7,214 nucleotides of DNA from Acidobacteriota bacterium (GTDB lineage Bacteria > Acidobacteriota > Terriglobia > UBA7540 > JAPUME01): assembly GCA_027294185.1 (NCBI GenBank), contig JAPUME010000241.1:1-7214 (forward strand). The letters are read 5' to 3'. Below are positions 1 to 6,939 of this stretch, in pieces. The position numbers were made by a program, and so were the translations under genes. Under the pieces are notes generated by a model. The model searched no databases. It was not told the DNA's origin and saw only the letters and a program-made list of their open reading frames with translations. How positions within the stretch are numbered: the first letter of the stretch is position 1; every line of letters begins with the position of its first letter.

Positions 1-122
1 GCTCCCCGTAGCCTGATCATTCAAGCTCCCGTGGACTCTTCTTTCCGTGCAACTTTTTCTCCCAGGCTGGGTTCATACAGAGGTAAGAGTTTGAAGGTAG
101 AAATCGGCAGGAGGAGATATTC

Positions 123-851
123 ATGAAAACAAGCAGCAGATTGATTACAGCTTTTGCCATCCTGACCGCCGCCCTGATATTAGGCCAGGCGCCCCTAGCG
201 GGCCAGGAAGAAGGGCAGCGACAGCGCAGGCGTCCCCAAGCAGGCCGTCAGACCCAGAGATTGGCCAATGAACTGGGCGTAACCGATGAGCAGCGGGAGC
301 AGCTACGCCAGATCGGACGCACCCAGTCCGAGGCCGTCCGCGCCATCCGTCAGGACGATTCCCTTTCGAATGAAGAGAAGCGCGCCAAAGTCCGGGAACT
401 GAATCAGGCCCGTCAGGACCAGATCCGCGGCATGCTGACACCCGACCAGCAGCAGAAGTTCGACGAGTTACGCCAGAGGAGACGTGAAGGGGCCGGCGAA
501 GGCCGCCCGAGGCGTCAGGGGCGCGGCCAGGGCATGGGCCAGGGGCTCGACCTGAGCGAAGAGCAGCGTGAGCAGCTCGGGCAACTCCGCTCCGAGCAGC
601 GCGAACAGATTCAGGCGCTTCGCAACGATGAATCCCTTTCCACCGAGGAGAAGAGGGCCAAGACAAGGGAGCTTCGACAGGCGCAGCAGTCACGGATGCA
701 GGAGATTCTCACCCCGGAACAACAAGAGAAGCTGTCCAAGCGGAGGGAGGAGAGAGGTTCCGCCGAAGGTGGGCGGCCTCGAGCACGTCGTCGTAGTGGG
801 GGAGACCAGGGTGGAGGAGGTCGCTCTCGCCGTCAGGGCCGCAGGCGGTAA
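123..851 (+). CDS. Secreted Spy/LTxxQ-like protein with two tandem repeats
   Basis: The 242-residue product starts with a Sec-type signal peptide (basic MKTSSR, hydrophobic core about residues 8-22, likely cleavage near Ala26/Gly27), so it is probably periplasmic. The mature part is two helical, Gln/Glu/Arg-rich repeats (about 51-112 and 142-203), each ending in an LTPxQQ motif (105-110 and 196-201). This resembles the LTxxQ motif of the Spy/CpxP family of periplasmic chaperones and envelope-stress sensors. A Gly/Arg-rich linker (about 121-140) and a strongly basic Gly/Arg tail (about 208-242) are likely disordered. There is no Cys, so it is not a lipoprotein. The ATG is well supported by AGGAGGAG at 109-116. 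It is transcribed alone, towards the minus-strand gene run. Family membership rests on motif and composition only. The chaperone role is inferred, and the basic tails could instead bind polyanions. Confidence 0.82.
   Translation: MKTSSRLITAFAILTAALILGQAPLAGQEEGQRQRRRPQAGRQTQRLANELGVTDEQREQLRQIGRTQSEAVRAIRQDDSLSNEEKRAKVRELNQARQDQIRGMLTPDQQQKFDELRQRRREGAGEGRPRRQGRGQGMGQGLDLSEEQREQLGQLRSEQREQIQALRNDESLSTEEKRAKTRELRQAQQSRMQEILTPEQQEKLSKRREERGSAEGGRPRARRRSGGDQGGGGRSRRQGRRR
273..458 (+). repeat. Internal repeat copy 1 of the LTxxQ protein
   Basis: This encodes residues 51-112, from LGVTDEQREQL to LTPDQQQK. It aligns without gaps to the second copy 91 residues later. I count 34 identities in 62 positions, including EQREQL, the SLSxEEKRAK block and LTPxQQ. 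Confidence 0.85.
546..731 (+). repeat. Internal repeat copy 2 of the LTxxQ protein
   Basis: This encodes residues 142-203, from LDLSEEQREQL to LTPEQQEK, and is the gap-free counterpart of copy 1 at an offset of exactly 273 bases. About 55% protein identity points to an old in-frame duplication rather than recent slippage. Confidence 0.85.
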
Positions 852-867
852 GCTTCAATCCTAAGAA

Positions 868-891
868 GCGGGGGAGCACCCCCTCCCCCGC
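868..891. terminator. Candidate bidirectional hairpin between convergent genes
   Basis: GCGGGGGAG (868-876) and CTCCCCCGC (883-891) form a perfect 9-bp GC-rich stem with a 6-base loop (CACCCC), 16 bases after the LTxxQ gene stop. It lies between two convergent genes, where a shared terminator is expected. The T tract is poor on both sides (CCCCTTTG on plus, TTCTTAGG on minus), so intrinsic termination is uncertain. The rest of the 852-1028 gap shows no gene, only a short tandem repeat near 1006-1029. Confidence 0.5.
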
Positions 892-1005
892 ACTCTCCCC
901 TTTGAAAATCTTCCGAATCCCATCTAAGTTAAGACGCGAACGAGGCCGTCGCTTTCTCTCTATTGTCGATTTTGAGGAATAAGTGACGGAGGGAAGTTCG
1001 TGGAT

Positions 1006-1029
1006 GATGAAACGATGAATCGATGATTC
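1006..1029. repeat. Three tandem 8-base units, GATGAWWC
   Basis: GATGAAAC, GATGAATC and GATGATTC sit head to tail, ending on the last base of the OCD-family stop codon. The last two units also contain a 5-bp inverted repeat (GAATC-GAT-GATTC, 1017-1029). It could be a small slippage product or a short binding site. Nothing else supports a function. Confidence 0.5.
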
Positions 1030-1991
1030 TAGGTTGCGAGCATGTCCCATTGGCGGCCCAGGCCCTGCGTGCGTGCCTGGCGCTCGATGTGGGCGGCGAC
1101 TGCCAGGTCCCAGAGGGCGATGCCGTTCGATTTGAAAATCGTGACCGCCTCCGGCGAGGTCCTTCCCGGGTGTTTCCCGGCGACGACCTGATGCAATTCG
1201 ATAACGTCTTCCCAGCCTCTTTCGGCCTCGGGCAGTCCGACGATTAAATCGCCCGATTCCCCCCTGGACTGTTCCAGCGAATCGACGGCGATGAGCGAAG
1301 CTCGTTTGATGGTTCGACCGTCCACCTCCCGGCGGTTCGCCATGTTTGCGCCGATGGCATTCACGTGCGCGCCCTTGCTTAGCCAATCGCCCCGGAGCAC
1401 GGGTTCTGCAGAAGTGGTGGCGGTGATGACGATGTCGGCGTCGCGGACGGCGTCCTCAGCGCTTGCCGCCTGGCGCACTTCCAGTTTTAATTTTTCCGAA
1501 AGTTCCCGGCAGAATGCACTGCGTCGCTCGGGATTGCGCCCGTAGGCCGCTGCGGAACTAATGTTTCGCACGGCTGCCACGGCTTCAAGCTGCGTCCTTG
1601 CCTGACGTCCGGTGCCGAGGACCGCCACGCGGCCGGCGTCAGGCCGGGCCAGGTACTTTGTGGCCACGCCGCTTGCCGCGCCGGTGCGGATGCGCCCCAA
1701 CTGGTCGGCTTCCATCAAGGCGCGGAGTTCCCCCGTGCTCCCGTCGTAAAGCAGCACCAGAAAACGCAGCCCGCCACGGGCCACGGTGTAGATTTTCATG
1801 CCCACCAGATTTTCCTCGAGCAGTGCCGCGGCCATGTAGTGAAGGGAGAAGTGGGGCAGGACGATGCGTTGGCGCGAGCGGTTAACGGCCGTTTCGGCGT
1901 TCTGGGCGCGGAAGCTCTGTTCCACAAGCCGCAGGGCGTCGTTCATGGGCAGGAGTCGGGTGACTTCATCTTCGCTAAGAAACAGTGCCAT
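1029..1991 (-). CDS. Ornithine cyclodeaminase/mu-crystallin family NAD(P) enzyme
   Basis: At 320 residues this is the usual length for the OCD/mu-crystallin family, which includes ornithine cyclodeaminase (ornithine to proline plus ammonia), alanine dehydrogenase and ketimine reductases. The Rossmann dinucleotide motif is GTGRQA (126-131). Lys66 (in GMKIYTV) and Arg102 (in RTGAASG) match the substrate-carboxylate ligands of the family, and Asp224 (in REVDGR) matches the catalytic Asp of ornithine cyclodeaminase. ITATTSAEPVL (189-199), GANMANRREVDG (214-225) and FKSNG (286-290) are further family blocks. The ATG is preceded by a modest GGAAAG. It lies 50 bases after the PlsC-like gene and is probably last in that transcript. 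Substrate cannot be read from sequence, because family members with these residues include cyclodeaminases, alanine dehydrogenases and imine reductases. It is likely cytoplasmic. Confidence 0.92.
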   Translation of the reverse strand: MALFLSEDEVTRLLPMNDALRLVEQSFRAQNAETAVNRSRQRIVLPHFSLHYMAAALLEENLVGMKIYTVARGGLRFLVLLYDGSTGELRALMEADQLGRIRTGAASGVATKYLARPDAGRVAVLGTGRQARTQLEAVAAVRNISSAAAYGRNPERRSAFCRELSEKLKLEVRQAASAEDAVRDADIVITATTSAEPVLRGDWLSKGAHVNAIGANMANRREVDGRTIKRASLIAVDSLEQSRGESGDLIVGLPEAERGWEDVIELHQVVAGKHPGRTSPEAVTIFKSNGIALWDLAVAAHIERQARTQGLGRQWDMLAT

Positions 1992-2041
1992 AGGCTTTCC
2001 GCCGTGTGTTTGTCTGCTGAGGCGGCTTTATCGCCAAACCC

Positions 2042-3178
2042 TCATCGGGGGCTCGGGGCCGGGACGGGTGGGCTGGGAGATCTTTGAGTGGGGGAGGAAA
2101 GCTGCATCTTTAGATATTCGTCCCGAGCCCGGTCGATTTCGGCCAACAAGCTTTTTCGCTCCTCCCGCAACTGATCCTGAAGGTGACGGAGACGCCAGCG
2201 ACGAGGTCCCCAGGCCAGCCAGCGGCTGCCGGTTTCCAGTTTCAGTTGCCGGAGAGCCAGTTGCTGTGAACGACGTCTGAATCGGACCAGGGATTCCGAC
2301 AGGGCCAACAAGCGGTCAGGAGCATGTTGGCGGGCGTAATGGGTCCAGCGCACCAGGAGCCTGCTCAGGTCGAAATCCTCCGGCTGCTGTTTCCAATCGA
2401 GGAGTTCGGACCACTCTTCTTTCATATCGATTTTGACCACGGCCTCGAGGTCTTCCAGGAAAATCCCTACCTGGTCTTCTCTCAGGAAAAACGGATTCTG
2501 AGCCAGAATCTGTTCTATTACGGCAACGAGGGTTTGGACCGGAGGCCCGCCGGGTTGATGGCGCGATGCCAGCAGGAGATCGCGGGTCGATACGGCAGGA
2601 GTGAAATGCAACCACGCCTCCTTATCCCCCTTTCCCGGATTCGGATGGGAGAGGTGCACAACGAGCAGCTTGACCTCCGGCCGGAAATTGCTCTGAGACA
2701 CAAGACGCCAAATCCATTCCGCCACGGTTCGGGAAGAAAACGAGCGGTTCGACTCTGCGTCAGGGCCGATCTCCACCGGCAGTGCCACCAGCCCTTTTGC
2801 ACGAAGCTCGGTGGAAATTCGAAGGAAATCCGCTTCCCGGTCCTCCACCCGGGTCTTATTTCCTCTCAAGCCCAGGATTCTCGAAAGCAGGCGCAGAAAA
2901 AGGTTCCTTCGGTGGTTTTCTGTTTCCAATGCCCCTACCCAGCGAACCACTCGGGGCAATTCTGCCGCCAGAAGTAAAATATCGTTGGGAGAGGGGGGTT
3001 GGGAGAATGCCACAATCACCGGGCCGGACTCCGGCACTAAACCGGGATTCAAAATCCGGGCACGGCGAACACTGGCCCGGAACAAGAGGCGAAGCAGTGA
3101 ACGAGCCATCCGGTAGAGAACTCCCGGGGGAGCAGTCGATGAGGATCGAAGGAAGCGTGCTGGTGAGGCCGGTGTCAC
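2042..3178 (-). CDS. PlsC-like acyltransferase homologue with degenerate active site
   Basis: This 378-residue product resembles lysophospholipid/glycerol-phosphate acyltransferases (PlsC superfamily) over about residues 25-245. It has a basic amphipathic N-terminus, then GPVIVAFSQPPSPNDILLL (52-70) where active enzymes have N-H-x-x-x-x-D. His is replaced by Gln60, and the +5 position is Asn65 with Asp66 next to it. The usual RxG and FPEG blocks are only loosely recognisable (LGLRGN, 103-107; LPVEIG, 133-138). The C-terminal part (about 245-360) is helical and highly charged, with a possible coiled coil at 331-358 and a Pro/Ser tail. GTG is chosen because its GTGA overlaps the stop of the preceding zinc-ribbon gene. 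There is no strong ribosome site, consistent with translational coupling. Met24 (codon at 3107-3109) is an alternative start. It is probably a membrane-surface protein. Activity is doubtful, and a binding or regulatory role is possible. Confidence 0.75.
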   Translation of the reverse strand: MTPASPARFLRSSSTAPPGVLYRMARSLLRLLFRASVRRARILNPGLVPESGPVIVAFSQPPSPNDILLLAAELPRVVRWVGALETENHRRNLFLRLLSRILGLRGNKTRVEDREADFLRISTELRAKGLVALPVEIGPDAESNRSFSSRTVAEWIWRLVSQSNFRPEVKLLVVHLSHPNPGKGDKEAWLHFTPAVSTRDLLLASRHQPGGPPVQTLVAVIEQILAQNPFFLREDQVGIFLEDLEAVVKIDMKEEWSELLDWKQQPEDFDLSRLLVRWTHYARQHAPDRLLALSESLVRFRRRSQQLALRQLKLETGSRWLAWGPRRWRLRHLQDQLREERKSLLAEIDRARDEYLKMQLSSPTQRSPSPPVPAPSPR

Positions 3179-3453
3179 GCGGTATCATCCCCGAAAAAGG
3201 TCTGCGCATCCCGGTAGCAGGCGGACTCGCTCGCAGCCGGCTCCGGAATTTGGTTGTCGTGGACCAGGGCGTTACAGAAGCCGCAAAGAATCCGTAGCAC
3301 CACCGGATCCCCATGACCTTCCGGCTTCCCGTATTCCACTTTACCGTGGGTGGCGGCGAATTGAACCTTGTGAACCTGGGCGCGGACTTCCGTGAAGAAT
3401 TGAAAATTTCCGCAGGAGGGGCACTCCAGGGGAAATTGCAAGACTGATGCCAT
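3175..3453 (-). CDS. Small zinc-ribbon protein of unknown function
   Basis: This 92-residue protein has two CxxC pairs, CPSC (11-14) and CGFC (57-60), about 42 residues apart. That is the layout of a rubredoxin-like knuckle or zinc ribbon and probably binds one Zn. Between them is a likely beta-rich segment, and the C-terminal 30 residues are acidic and probably flexible, with one further Cys (79). I do not recognise a named family. The second of two in-frame ATGs is chosen because AGGAGG lies 8 bases before it but only 2 bases before the first ATG (3459, which would give 94 residues). The gene lies 61 bases after pfk, and its TGA stop overlaps the GTG of the PlsC-like gene (GTGA), so the two are probably translated together. 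A regulator, adaptor or metal-dependent partner of the PlsC-like protein are all possible. Confidence 0.75.
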   Translation of the reverse strand: MASVLQFPLECPSCGNFQFFTEVRAQVHKVQFAATHGKVEYGKPEGHGDPVVLRILCGFCNALVHDNQIPEPAASESACYRDAQTFFGDDTA

Positions 3454-3461
3454 GGGCATCC

Positions 3462-3467
3462 CCTCCT
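3462..3467 (-). promoter_or_regulatory. Ribosome binding site deciding the zinc-ribbon start
   Basis: A perfect AGGAGG on the minus strand. It is 8 bases from the ATG at 3451-3453 and only 2 bases from the ATG at 3457-3459, so the downstream ATG is the more plausible start. Confidence 0.7.
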
Positions 3468-3514
3468 ATTCGTAGAACCTCTTAACAGCGAGTGCCGGCC
3501 TGGGAAAGAGCCGG

Positions 3515-4606
3515 TTACCGGTCACCAAAGGATATTCCGATGGCGCGCGCCGCCTGGACGATTTCCGATTTGGGAGGAACCGTTTTCAGACGGCCTACGG
3601 CCCTCTGGAGCGATACGGAAGAAATGGTACTGCCCTTCAGACACACCATCCTCCCGAATTGGCGCTGGGCCACGAGCCCGGCAGCCGCCACGCCGAAGCG
3701 AGTACTGAGAATGCGATCCAGGGGACTGGGAGATCCGCCGCGCTGGATGTGGCCGAGGACGGTCACACGCACCTCGCGCCCGGTCGACCGGCCTACCAGT
3801 TGGCCCACCACGTTGCCGATGCTGTGATTCTTCAACAGGTCCTTGGTGGCGAAGCGCTTGACCACCGGATCATTGGGCCGGACCTTCGAACCTTCCGCTA
3901 CCACGACCAGGCTGAATTTGCTGCCCGAAGACTCCCGGCGGGCCATCTTCTCCAATATTTTTCGTAAACTGAAAGGTATTTCAGGAATCAGGATGACGTC
4001 GGCGCCCCCGGCCATGCCGGCTTCAAGCGCAATCCAGCCCGCATCGCGGCCCATGACTTCGATGAACATGACCCGCCCGTGGCTCGCCGCTGTGGTGTGA
4101 ATCTTGTCGATCGCGTCGGTAGCCGTGTGCAGAGCCGTATCGAATCCAAACGTCTTATCGGTTGCGGACAAGTCGTTGTCGATGGTTTTCGGGACGCCGA
4201 TCACGGGCAATCCCAGTTTGTGAAACTTCAGGGCGATACTCAACGTGCCGTCTCCCCCGACCACCACCAAAGCATCCAGTTTGTGTTTCTTAAAGTTGTC
4301 GATGACCCGCTGGGAGAAGTCGTTCACCTGGGGATTCCCGTCCGACCCCGTCTTGTAGGCGAAGGGATCGCCTCGATTGGTGGTGCCGAGGATTGTCCCT
4401 CCCACGGGCAGGATTCCCCGCACCTGGTAGGGGCCGAGAGGCTTGGTCTTATCGGGCCAGATCAGCCCGTCGAAGCTTTCGAAGATTCCGAGTACTTCCC
4501 AGCCATGGTAGATACACGCGCTTCGCACCACAGCCCGCGTGACGGCGTTCAAGCCGGGGCAATCACCCCCGCCGTTCAGAATTCCGATTCGTCTGATCTT
4601 TTTCAT
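3515..4606 (-). CDS. pfkA: 6-phosphofructokinase, group III type, probably ATP-dependent
   Basis: This 363-residue cytoplasmic enzyme phosphorylates fructose 6-phosphate to fructose 1,6-bisphosphate, the committing step of glycolysis. Motifs in order are GGGDCPGLNA (12-21, nucleotide loop), GGDG (117-120), PKTIDND (139-145, with the catalytic Asp143), MGRDAGW (185-191, fructose 6-phosphate binding), AEGS (237-240) and GHIQRGGSPSPLDRI (285-299, family signature). Gly120 and Lys140 correspond to positions 104 and 124 of E. coli PfkA. Gly at the first favours ATP over pyrophosphate. Lys at the second is typical of PPi-dependent and group III enzymes, so this Gly/Lys pair fits an ATP-using group III enzyme. 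Length also fits (E. coli PfkA is about 320). AGGAG lies 6 bases before the ATG. It follows the E1 gene by 140 bases and leads a probable operon with the zinc-ribbon, PlsC-like and OCD genes. Confidence 0.96.
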   Translation of the reverse strand: MKKIRRIGILNGGGDCPGLNAVTRAVVRSACIYHGWEVLGIFESFDGLIWPDKTKPLGPYQVRGILPVGGTILGTTNRGDPFAYKTGSDGNPQVNDFSQRVIDNFKKHKLDALVVVGGDGTLSIALKFHKLGLPVIGVPKTIDNDLSATDKTFGFDTALHTATDAIDKIHTTAASHGRVMFIEVMGRDAGWIALEAGMAGGADVILIPEIPFSLRKILEKMARRESSGSKFSLVVVAEGSKVRPNDPVVKRFATKDLLKNHSIGNVVGQLVGRSTGREVRVTVLGHIQRGGSPSPLDRILSTRFGVAAAGLVAQRQFGRMVCLKGSTISSVSLQRAVGRLKTVPPKSEIVQAARAIGISFGDR

Positions 4607-4651
4607 TTCCGGCTCCTGAGATGACCGTGAGTTGATTTGAACCCGAAAGGC

Positions 4652-4657
4652 ATTCTA
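4652..4657 (-). promoter_or_regulatory. Weak -10 candidate upstream of pfkA
   Basis: TAGAAT on the minus strand matches the TATAAT consensus at 5 of 6 bases and lies 45 bases before the pfkA ATG. No good -35 box is found at 16-18 bases. The 4607-4746 gap also shows no convincing terminator, so pfkA may be transcribed partly by read-through from the E1 gene. Confidence 0.27.
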
Positions 4658-4746
4658 CACCAGGAGATAAAAGAAGGGGCGACACTCAGCTCGAAGAGGT
4701 TGATGAACTGGAAATCGGTTCCTCGCCGAAGGGAAAGGAAACGGGC

Positions 4747-6858
4747 CTAATAGGAGGCCAGTTCGTGACAGCAATCGATGATCTCATCGACTTGCGGCAG
4801 GATGGCTGCCTCCAGCGTCGGGTGATAGGGAACCCAGCAATCCTGCCCGCCTACTCTCTTGACGGGAGCGTCCAGATGTTCAAACAGTTCGTCGGCAATG
4901 CGGGCCGCAAGCTCGGCGCCGTAACCCCAGGAGATGCAATCCTCGTGGACCACCAGAGCGCGGCTGGTTTTGCGTACGGAAGCGGCAATCATCTCCCAGT
5001 CATAGGGTTTGAGAGACCGCAGGTCGATAATCTCCACGTTGATGCCCTCTTTCGCCAGCGCTTTGGCCGCCTGAAGGGAACGGTGGACCAGCGAACCATA
5101 GGTGACGAGCGTCAGATCGTCCCCTTCCTGCACCCGTTTGCCCTTGCCGAAGGGAATCATGAAATCGGGGCCCGGGTTGGGGGAGCGATTGTAGGTCTGG
5201 CGGTAGAGGTGCTTCGGCTCGAGGAACAAGACCGGGTCAGCCGAGCGGATTGCGGTGCGCAGCAGGCCGTTTGCATCCAGCGCCGTCGAGGGCATGACCA
5301 CTCGCAGGCCGGGTATATGAGTGAACAAACACTCACCGGACTGGCTGTGGTAGATGGCGCCGCCTGCCAGGTAGCCCCCGATGGGAACCCGTATCACGAC
5401 GGGGCAGGAAAATCCGTCGTTCGACCGCCAGCGCAGGGTAGCCAGTTCATTTCGGATCTGCATAAAGGCGGGCCAGATGTAGTCAAAAAATTGGATTTCG
5501 ACCACCGGTTTCAAGCCTCGAATCGCCAAGCCGATGGCTCGGCCTACGATAGTGGCTTCGGCGATCGGCGCGTTGTAGCACCGCGCGCTCCCGAAACGGC
5601 GCTGCAACCCTGCGGTTACCTTGAAGACCCCTCCTTTGCCTTTTACATCGGGCAAAGATTGTTCGAGGCTCGCATCAGCGACGTCCTGGCCGAACAACAC
5701 CACCCTCGGATCCCGTTCCAACTCATCCTGCAGGCAGACATTGATCAGGTCCACCATGGTTCGAGGGTCGCCCGAAAACCGGGGTGGATGATCGAATTCC
5801 TTTGCGGTCGGGTCTACGGTCGATGAATAAAGATGCGAGAAAACGTTCGACGGATGCGGGGGTTCCGCAGCCAGGGCCTTATCGACGGCGGCCTGTATCT
5901 CACGGTCCACGGAATCTTCGACGCCTCTTAAATCCTCAGGAGTGGTAATCTGCTCCCGCAGAAGATACTCCTTCCAACGGATCACCGGATCGCGACGCAT
6001 TTCCTCCTGGCGCACCTCTTCGGGTTTGTAGGCGCGTTCATCGTCGGAATTGGAGTGGCCAAACCGCCGAACCGTGTGGGCGTGAACCAGAGCGGGTCCC
6101 CGGCGCTGCTGAATGTGCCCGACGGCTTCACCGACTCTTTGGTAGCTCTCCAGGAAATCCGTGCCGTCACACTCGCCCACAAACAGACCCGGGAAGTTTT
6201 TCACCAGGCGGGACACGCTTCCTCCCGGCGTCTCGTATTCCACCGGAACGGAAATGGCCCAGCCGTTATCCTGTACGACGTAGAGTAAGGGGAGCTGCAG
6301 CAGGCAGGCCGCGTTCAACGATTCCCAGAATTCCCCCTCGCTCGTGGCTCCCTCGCCAAGGGATACGTAGGTAATCGCATCTGCGGGTGTCTTGCCGATC
6401 AAGCGGGCGGCTTCGGGAAGCCGGCCCAGCAGGCGGGTTGCCTCGGCCACGCCCACTGCATGAGGCGCCTGGGTTCCCGTGGCGCTGGAGGGGGATACGA
6501 AATGGAGCCGGGCGTTCGACCAGTGGTTGGGCATCTGGCGCGCCCCGGAGAAGGTGTCTCTGCGTGCCCCGACCGCGGCCAGCAGCATATCCGCGACGGT
6601 GATTCCAAGTTGCAGGCAAATGGCCCGGTCCCGGTAGTAGGGAAAAAACCAGTCGTGCCCGGGGCGTAGATGGAGACCGGCGGCCACGCTAATGGCCTCA
6701 TGCCCGGCCCCGCTGAGCTGGAAATAGGTTCGACCCTGCCGCTTGAGCTGAAGTTCCTTTTCGTCCAGCCGCCTGGAAAGATACATCGTCCGGTACACCT
6801 GGACAAGCTTACCCGTCGAAAGCGGCATCGCTTTCTCTGCCTGAACAGTGTGGATCAT
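4747..6858 (-). CDS. 2-oxo acid dehydrogenase E1, fused alpha and beta subunits
   Basis: This 703-residue single chain carries both halves of a heterotetramer-type E1 (branched-chain 2-oxo acid or pyruvate dehydrogenase). This thiamine-diphosphate enzyme decarboxylates the 2-oxo acid and passes the acyl group to lipoyl-E2. The alpha half (about 15-335) has GAGHEA (50-55), the diphosphate motif GEGATSEG (168-175) closing at QDNGWAIS (196-203), and the loop [14 protein letters not shown] (264-277), which matches the phosphorylation-loop region of BCKDH E1-alpha. A linker of about 30 residues leads to the beta half (about 365-703), with GQDV (390-393), [11 protein letters not shown] (429-439, catalytic-type Glu434), YHSQSGE (503-509, conserved His504) and the C-terminal transketolase domain (about 570-700). 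GEGA, rather than GDGA, leans towards branched-chain type. No E2 or E3 gene is in view. The start follows TGAGG at a 5-base spacing; Met11 is an alternative. Confidence 0.96.
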   Translation of the reverse strand: MIHTVQAEKAMPLSTGKLVQVYRTMYLSRRLDEKELQLKRQGRTYFQLSGAGHEAISVAAGLHLRPGHDWFFPYYRDRAICLQLGITVADMLLAAVGARRDTFSGARQMPNHWSNARLHFVSPSSATGTQAPHAVGVAEATRLLGRLPEAARLIGKTPADAITYVSLGEGATSEGEFWESLNAACLLQLPLLYVVQDNGWAISVPVEYETPGGSVSRLVKNFPGLFVGECDGTDFLESYQRVGEAVGHIQQRRGPALVHAHTVRRFGHSNSDDERAYKPEEVRQEEMRRDPVIRWKEYLLREQITTPEDLRGVEDSVDREIQAAVDKALAAEPPHPSNVFSHLYSSTVDPTAKEFDHPPRFSGDPRTMVDLINVCLQDELERDPRVVLFGQDVADASLEQSLPDVKGKGGVFKVTAGLQRRFGSARCYNAPIAEATIVGRAIGLAIRGLKPVVEIQFFDYIWPAFMQIRNELATLRWRSNDGFSCPVVIRVPIGGYLAGGAIYHSQSGECLFTHIPGLRVVMPSTALDANGLLRTAIRSADPVLFLEPKHLYRQTYNRSPNPGPDFMIPFGKGKRVQEGDDLTLVTYGSLVHRSLQAAKALAKEGINVEIIDLRSLKPYDWEMIAASVRKTSRALVVHEDCISWGYGAELAARIADELFEHLDAPVKRVGGQDCWVPYHPTLEAAILPQVDEIIDCCHELASY

Positions 6859-6910
6859 CGAGCCTCACCCGAGGAGAAGTTGCAGGACATTCAACCATTC
6901 TTGCCTTAAA

Positions 6911-6939
6911 ATTATGAATTTTGGAAGCGCAAAAGTCAA
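6911..6939 (-). promoter_or_regulatory. Sigma70-type promoter for the E1 gene
   Basis: On the minus strand, TTGACT (6934-6939) and CATAAT (6911-6916) each match consensus at 5 of 6 bases and are separated by exactly 17 bases. Transcription would start near 6904, leaving a leader of about 45 bases before the E1 ATG. The -35 box covers the greA stop codon (6936-6938). This is the best promoter match I found in the window. Confidence 0.62.

Noticed and set aside
50..76. Possible extracytoplasmic-sigma promoter (CAACTT, 15 bases, GTTCAT) before the LTxxQ gene
   Set aside because: Tempting because Spy-like genes are stress-regulated, but the match is loose and could occur by chance.
145..693. 182-codon minus-strand open frame opposite the LTxxQ protein
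   Set aside because: Its low-complexity Arg/Ala/Pro content mirrors the repeats of the plus-strand gene, which has a signal peptide and a perfect ribosome site.
709..1386. 225-codon minus-strand open frame spanning the convergent gap
   Set aside because: It crosses the candidate terminator, overlaps parts of two better-supported genes, and has an Arg/Gly/Pro-rich composition typical of shadow frames.
2324..2977. 217-codon plus-strand open frame opposite the PlsC-like gene
   Set aside because: No family resemblance and no convincing ribosome site. The minus-strand frame is longer and is coupled to its neighbour.
3495..3521. Stacked short inverted repeats after pfkA (CCGGC/GCCGG and CCGGT/ACCGG)
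   Set aside because: Stems are only 5 bp with no T tract on the minus strand, so I do not call a terminator.
4765..5826. 353-codon open frame on the plus strand opposite the E1 gene
   Set aside because: It lies wholly antisense to clearly conserved E1 beta coding sequence, has no recognisable domain, and is explained by codon bias of the real gene.
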